A stretch of DNA of 64,000 nucleotides from an uncultured Pelagibacteraceae bacterium (GTDB lineage Bacteria > Pseudomonadota > Alphaproteobacteria > Pelagibacterales > Pelagibacteraceae). Both the position numbers and the translations under genes were made by a program. The notes under the pieces are model-generated. The model was not told the origin of the DNA. It searched no databases and saw nothing but the letters and a program-made list of their open reading frames with translations. The DNA is taken from positions 53,501 through 117,500 of the forward strand of contig CACABC010000002.1 of assembly GCA_902530635.1 (NCBI GenBank), given 5' to 3'. This document shows, one piece after another, positions 62,600 through 64,000 of the stretch. How positions within the stretch are numbered: the stretch's first letter is position 1; the number at the start of each line of letters is the position of its first letter.

Positions 62600-64000
62600 T
62601 TAATCTAATTCAAAATTTGATTGATAGTTTTTTTTCAATTTTTTATCTTGCTGTTCTTTATATAAAATATAGTTTTCACATACTAAAATATCCAGATTTG
62701 TTCCCATAAAACACTTAAAAGAATCTTCAATAGAGCAAACTATAGGTTCACCTCTAATATTAAATGACGTATTAACTAATAAGGGACATCCTGTTATTTC
62801 TTTAAACTTTTTTAAGAGTTTATAATATTTAGTATTAGTTTCTTTATGAACTGTTTGAATTCTTGCTGAATAATCAACATGAGTTACAGCAGGAATGGAT
62901 GATCTTTTAACATTTAATTTTTCTATACCAAAAAGTTTCTGATCTTTTTCATTCATCGGTATTTGTATATTTTTTTTTACATTAGCTACTAATAGCATAT
63001 AAGGACTATCGGAATTTAAATCGAACCATTCACTGACGTCTTCCCTTAATATAGAGGGGGCAAAAGGTCTAAAGCTTTCTCTAAATTTAACTTTTAAGTT
63101 AAGTTCTTTCTGCATTTTATCAGATCTTGGATCTGCAATAATTGATCGTGCCCCTAAGGCTCTTGGTCCAAATTCCATACGTCCTTGAAACCAACCAATA
63201 GTTTTTTTATTATTTAACTCCTCGGCAACAGTGCTAATTAGATTAGCTTCATCTTTTTTTTCATATTTTGCTCCTAAAGAGTTTAAAATTTTTTCAATAT
63301 GATCGTCTTTAAATGATGGTCCAAGATAAGAGCCTTGCATGCTATCACCTTTACCATTTATTTGTCTTTTATTTCCAAGTTCTTGATACCAAAATGCTAA
63401 AGCTGCTCCTAAAGACCCTCCGGCATCACCAGCTGCTGGTTGAAACCAGATATTTTCAAAAATATTTTTTTTTAATACTTTTCCGTTTGCTACACAATTC
63501 AAGGCGACTCCACCAGCCATACATAAATTTTTAATCTTTGTCTCTTTAGAAATTGATTCAGTTAATCTTAAAACAATTTCTTCAGTTACAGCTTGGATAG
63601 ATGCTGCAATGTCCATATGGAATTGTGTCAATAAATCTTTTTTTGGGTCTCTTGCCTTTTCGCCGAATAATTTGGAGAATTTATCATTTGTCATTGTGAG
63701 TCCAGTTGCATAATTAAAATACTTCATGTTAAGTCTAAAAGATCCATCATCTTTTATATCAATAAGTTCTTTTAGAATAAGATCTTTATATTTAGGCTGA
63801 CCATAGGGAGCTAGACCCATAACTTTATATTCTCCGCTATTAACTTTAAAACCGGTGTAATAAGTAAATGCTGAGTAAAGCAATCCAATAGAATGTGGAA
63901 AATGAATTTCTTTGATCATTGTTATCTTATTTTCTTTACCAACTGCTACTGTTGTAGTTGCCCATTCTCCTACGCCGTCTAATGTCAATATAACTGCTTC
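62600..64000 (-). CDS. Carbamoyltransferase, NodU/CmcH family (5' end outside window)
   Basis: The visible 467 residues are the greater part of a NodU/CmcH carbamoyltransferase. The reading frame stays open to base 64000 (EAVILTLDGVGEWATT...), so the start lies upstream outside the window; the TTG at 63988 is internal. Kae1-like domain motifs include FPHSIGLLYSAFTYYTG, AGGVALNCVANGK and AGDAGGSLGAAL; the YrdC-like C-terminal domain has GPRALGARSI and NTSFNIRGEPIVCS. It transfers carbamoyl from carbamoyl phosphate to a hydroxyl, here probably a sugar. Confidence 0.88.
   Translation of the reverse strand, partial: EAVILTLDGVGEWATTTVAVGKENKITMIKEIHFPHSIGLLYSAFTYYTGFKVNSGEYKVMGLAPYGQPKYKDLILKELIDIKDDGSFRLNMKYFNYATGLTMTNDKFSKLFGEKARDPKKDLLTQFHMDIAASIQAVTEEIVLRLTESISKETKIKNLCMAGGVALNCVANGKVLKKNIFENIWFQPAAGDAGGSLGAALAFWYQELGNKRQINGKGDSMQGSYLGPSFKDDHIEKILNSLGAKYEKKDEANLISTVAEELNNKKTIGWFQGRMEFGPRALGARSIIADPRSDKMQKELNLKVKFRESFRPFAPSILREDVSEWFDLNSDSPYMLLVANVKKNIQIPMNEKDQKLFGIEKLNVKRSSIPAVTHVDYSARIQTVHKETNTKYYKLLKKFKEITGCPLLVNTSFNIRGEPIVCSIEDSFKCFMGTNLDILVCENYILYKEQQDKKLKKNYQSNFELD

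Noticed and set aside
63313-63988. Start of the carbamoyltransferase at 63988 (TTG)
   Set aside because: The frame stays open to base 64000 and the residues before it (EAVI) continue the family pattern, so the real start is outside the window.

Overview
The window looks like a piece of a very AT-rich, streamlined alphaproteobacterial genome, most likely SAR11 (Candidatus Pelagibacter). The reasons are the extreme A+T content and Lys/Ile/Asn-rich proteins, the near absence of intergenic DNA, and the layout of one flank: split proton-translocating transhydrogenase (pntA/pntB), rpmJ, a lone 5S rRNA and tRNA-Val(GAC), followed at once by a huge surface-polysaccharide island. In SAR11 the large hypervariable region HVR2 lies between the 23S and 5S rRNA genes; this window fits the 5S side of that region. 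No 16S or 23S rRNA, integrase, transposase or CRISPR array is visible. The species assignment is inference.

Every gene is on the minus strand, so the island is transcribed from high to low coordinates. Upstream (62.6-61.5 kb) are a partial carbamoyltransferase and an SGNH hydrolase. At 61.4 kb an EPS-type MarR regulator with two perfect palindromic operators sits next to a NusG/RfaH-like antiterminator; these probably control the long gene train below. From 60.5 to 45.3 kb come NDP-sugar epimerases, a nucleotidyltransferase-PfkB kinase, two DegT aminotransferases, two split thiamine-diphosphate enzyme pairs, a LIC12192-family 'sporadic carbohydrate cluster' protein with its 2OG oxygenase, a Gfo/Idh oxidoreductase, a phytanoyl-type oxygenase, a SPASM radical SAM protein, SDRs and a methyltransferase. 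From 45.3 to 39.3 kb are two TIGR04372-type glycosyltransferases, an ABC flippase and SDRs.

From 39.3 to 27.5 kb lies a pseudaminic-acid-like pathway (PseB, PseC, small protein, PseH-like, PseI, aldo/keto reductase, PseF-like/aminotransferase fusion). It runs directly into a cassette of a lysine-2,3-aminomutase-like radical SAM enzyme, an AAC(3)-like N-acyltransferase, an adenylation enzyme, an acyl carrier protein and a DUF4910 protein. This suggests that an aminoacyl group, perhaps a beta-amino acid, decorates the sugar. From 27.5 to 19.1 kb is a phosphonate module: cytidylyltransferases, a TauD-type oxygenase, PEP mutase, phosphonopyruvate decarboxylase, an Fe-type alcohol dehydrogenase, an APS-kinase-like enzyme and a sulfotransferase-fold enzyme, several in overlapping frames. 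From 19.1 to 10.6 kb are GT-B enzymes, an aldolase / CMP-ulosonate synthetase / aminotransferase / epimerase set and a second sulfotransferase.

From 10.6 to 6.2 kb there is a B12-type radical SAM protein, a cobalamin riboswitch, a BtuB-like TonB receptor and a small membrane protein, which together look like B12 supply and use. From 6.2 to 2.1 kb a kinase-nucleotidyltransferase fusion, a GmhA-like isomerase and three glycosyltransferases close the island against tRNA-Val and 5S rRNA. The most interesting proposals are a phosphonate-transfer route that reuses PAPS-type chemistry, and NRPS-like aminoacylation of a nonulosonic acid.
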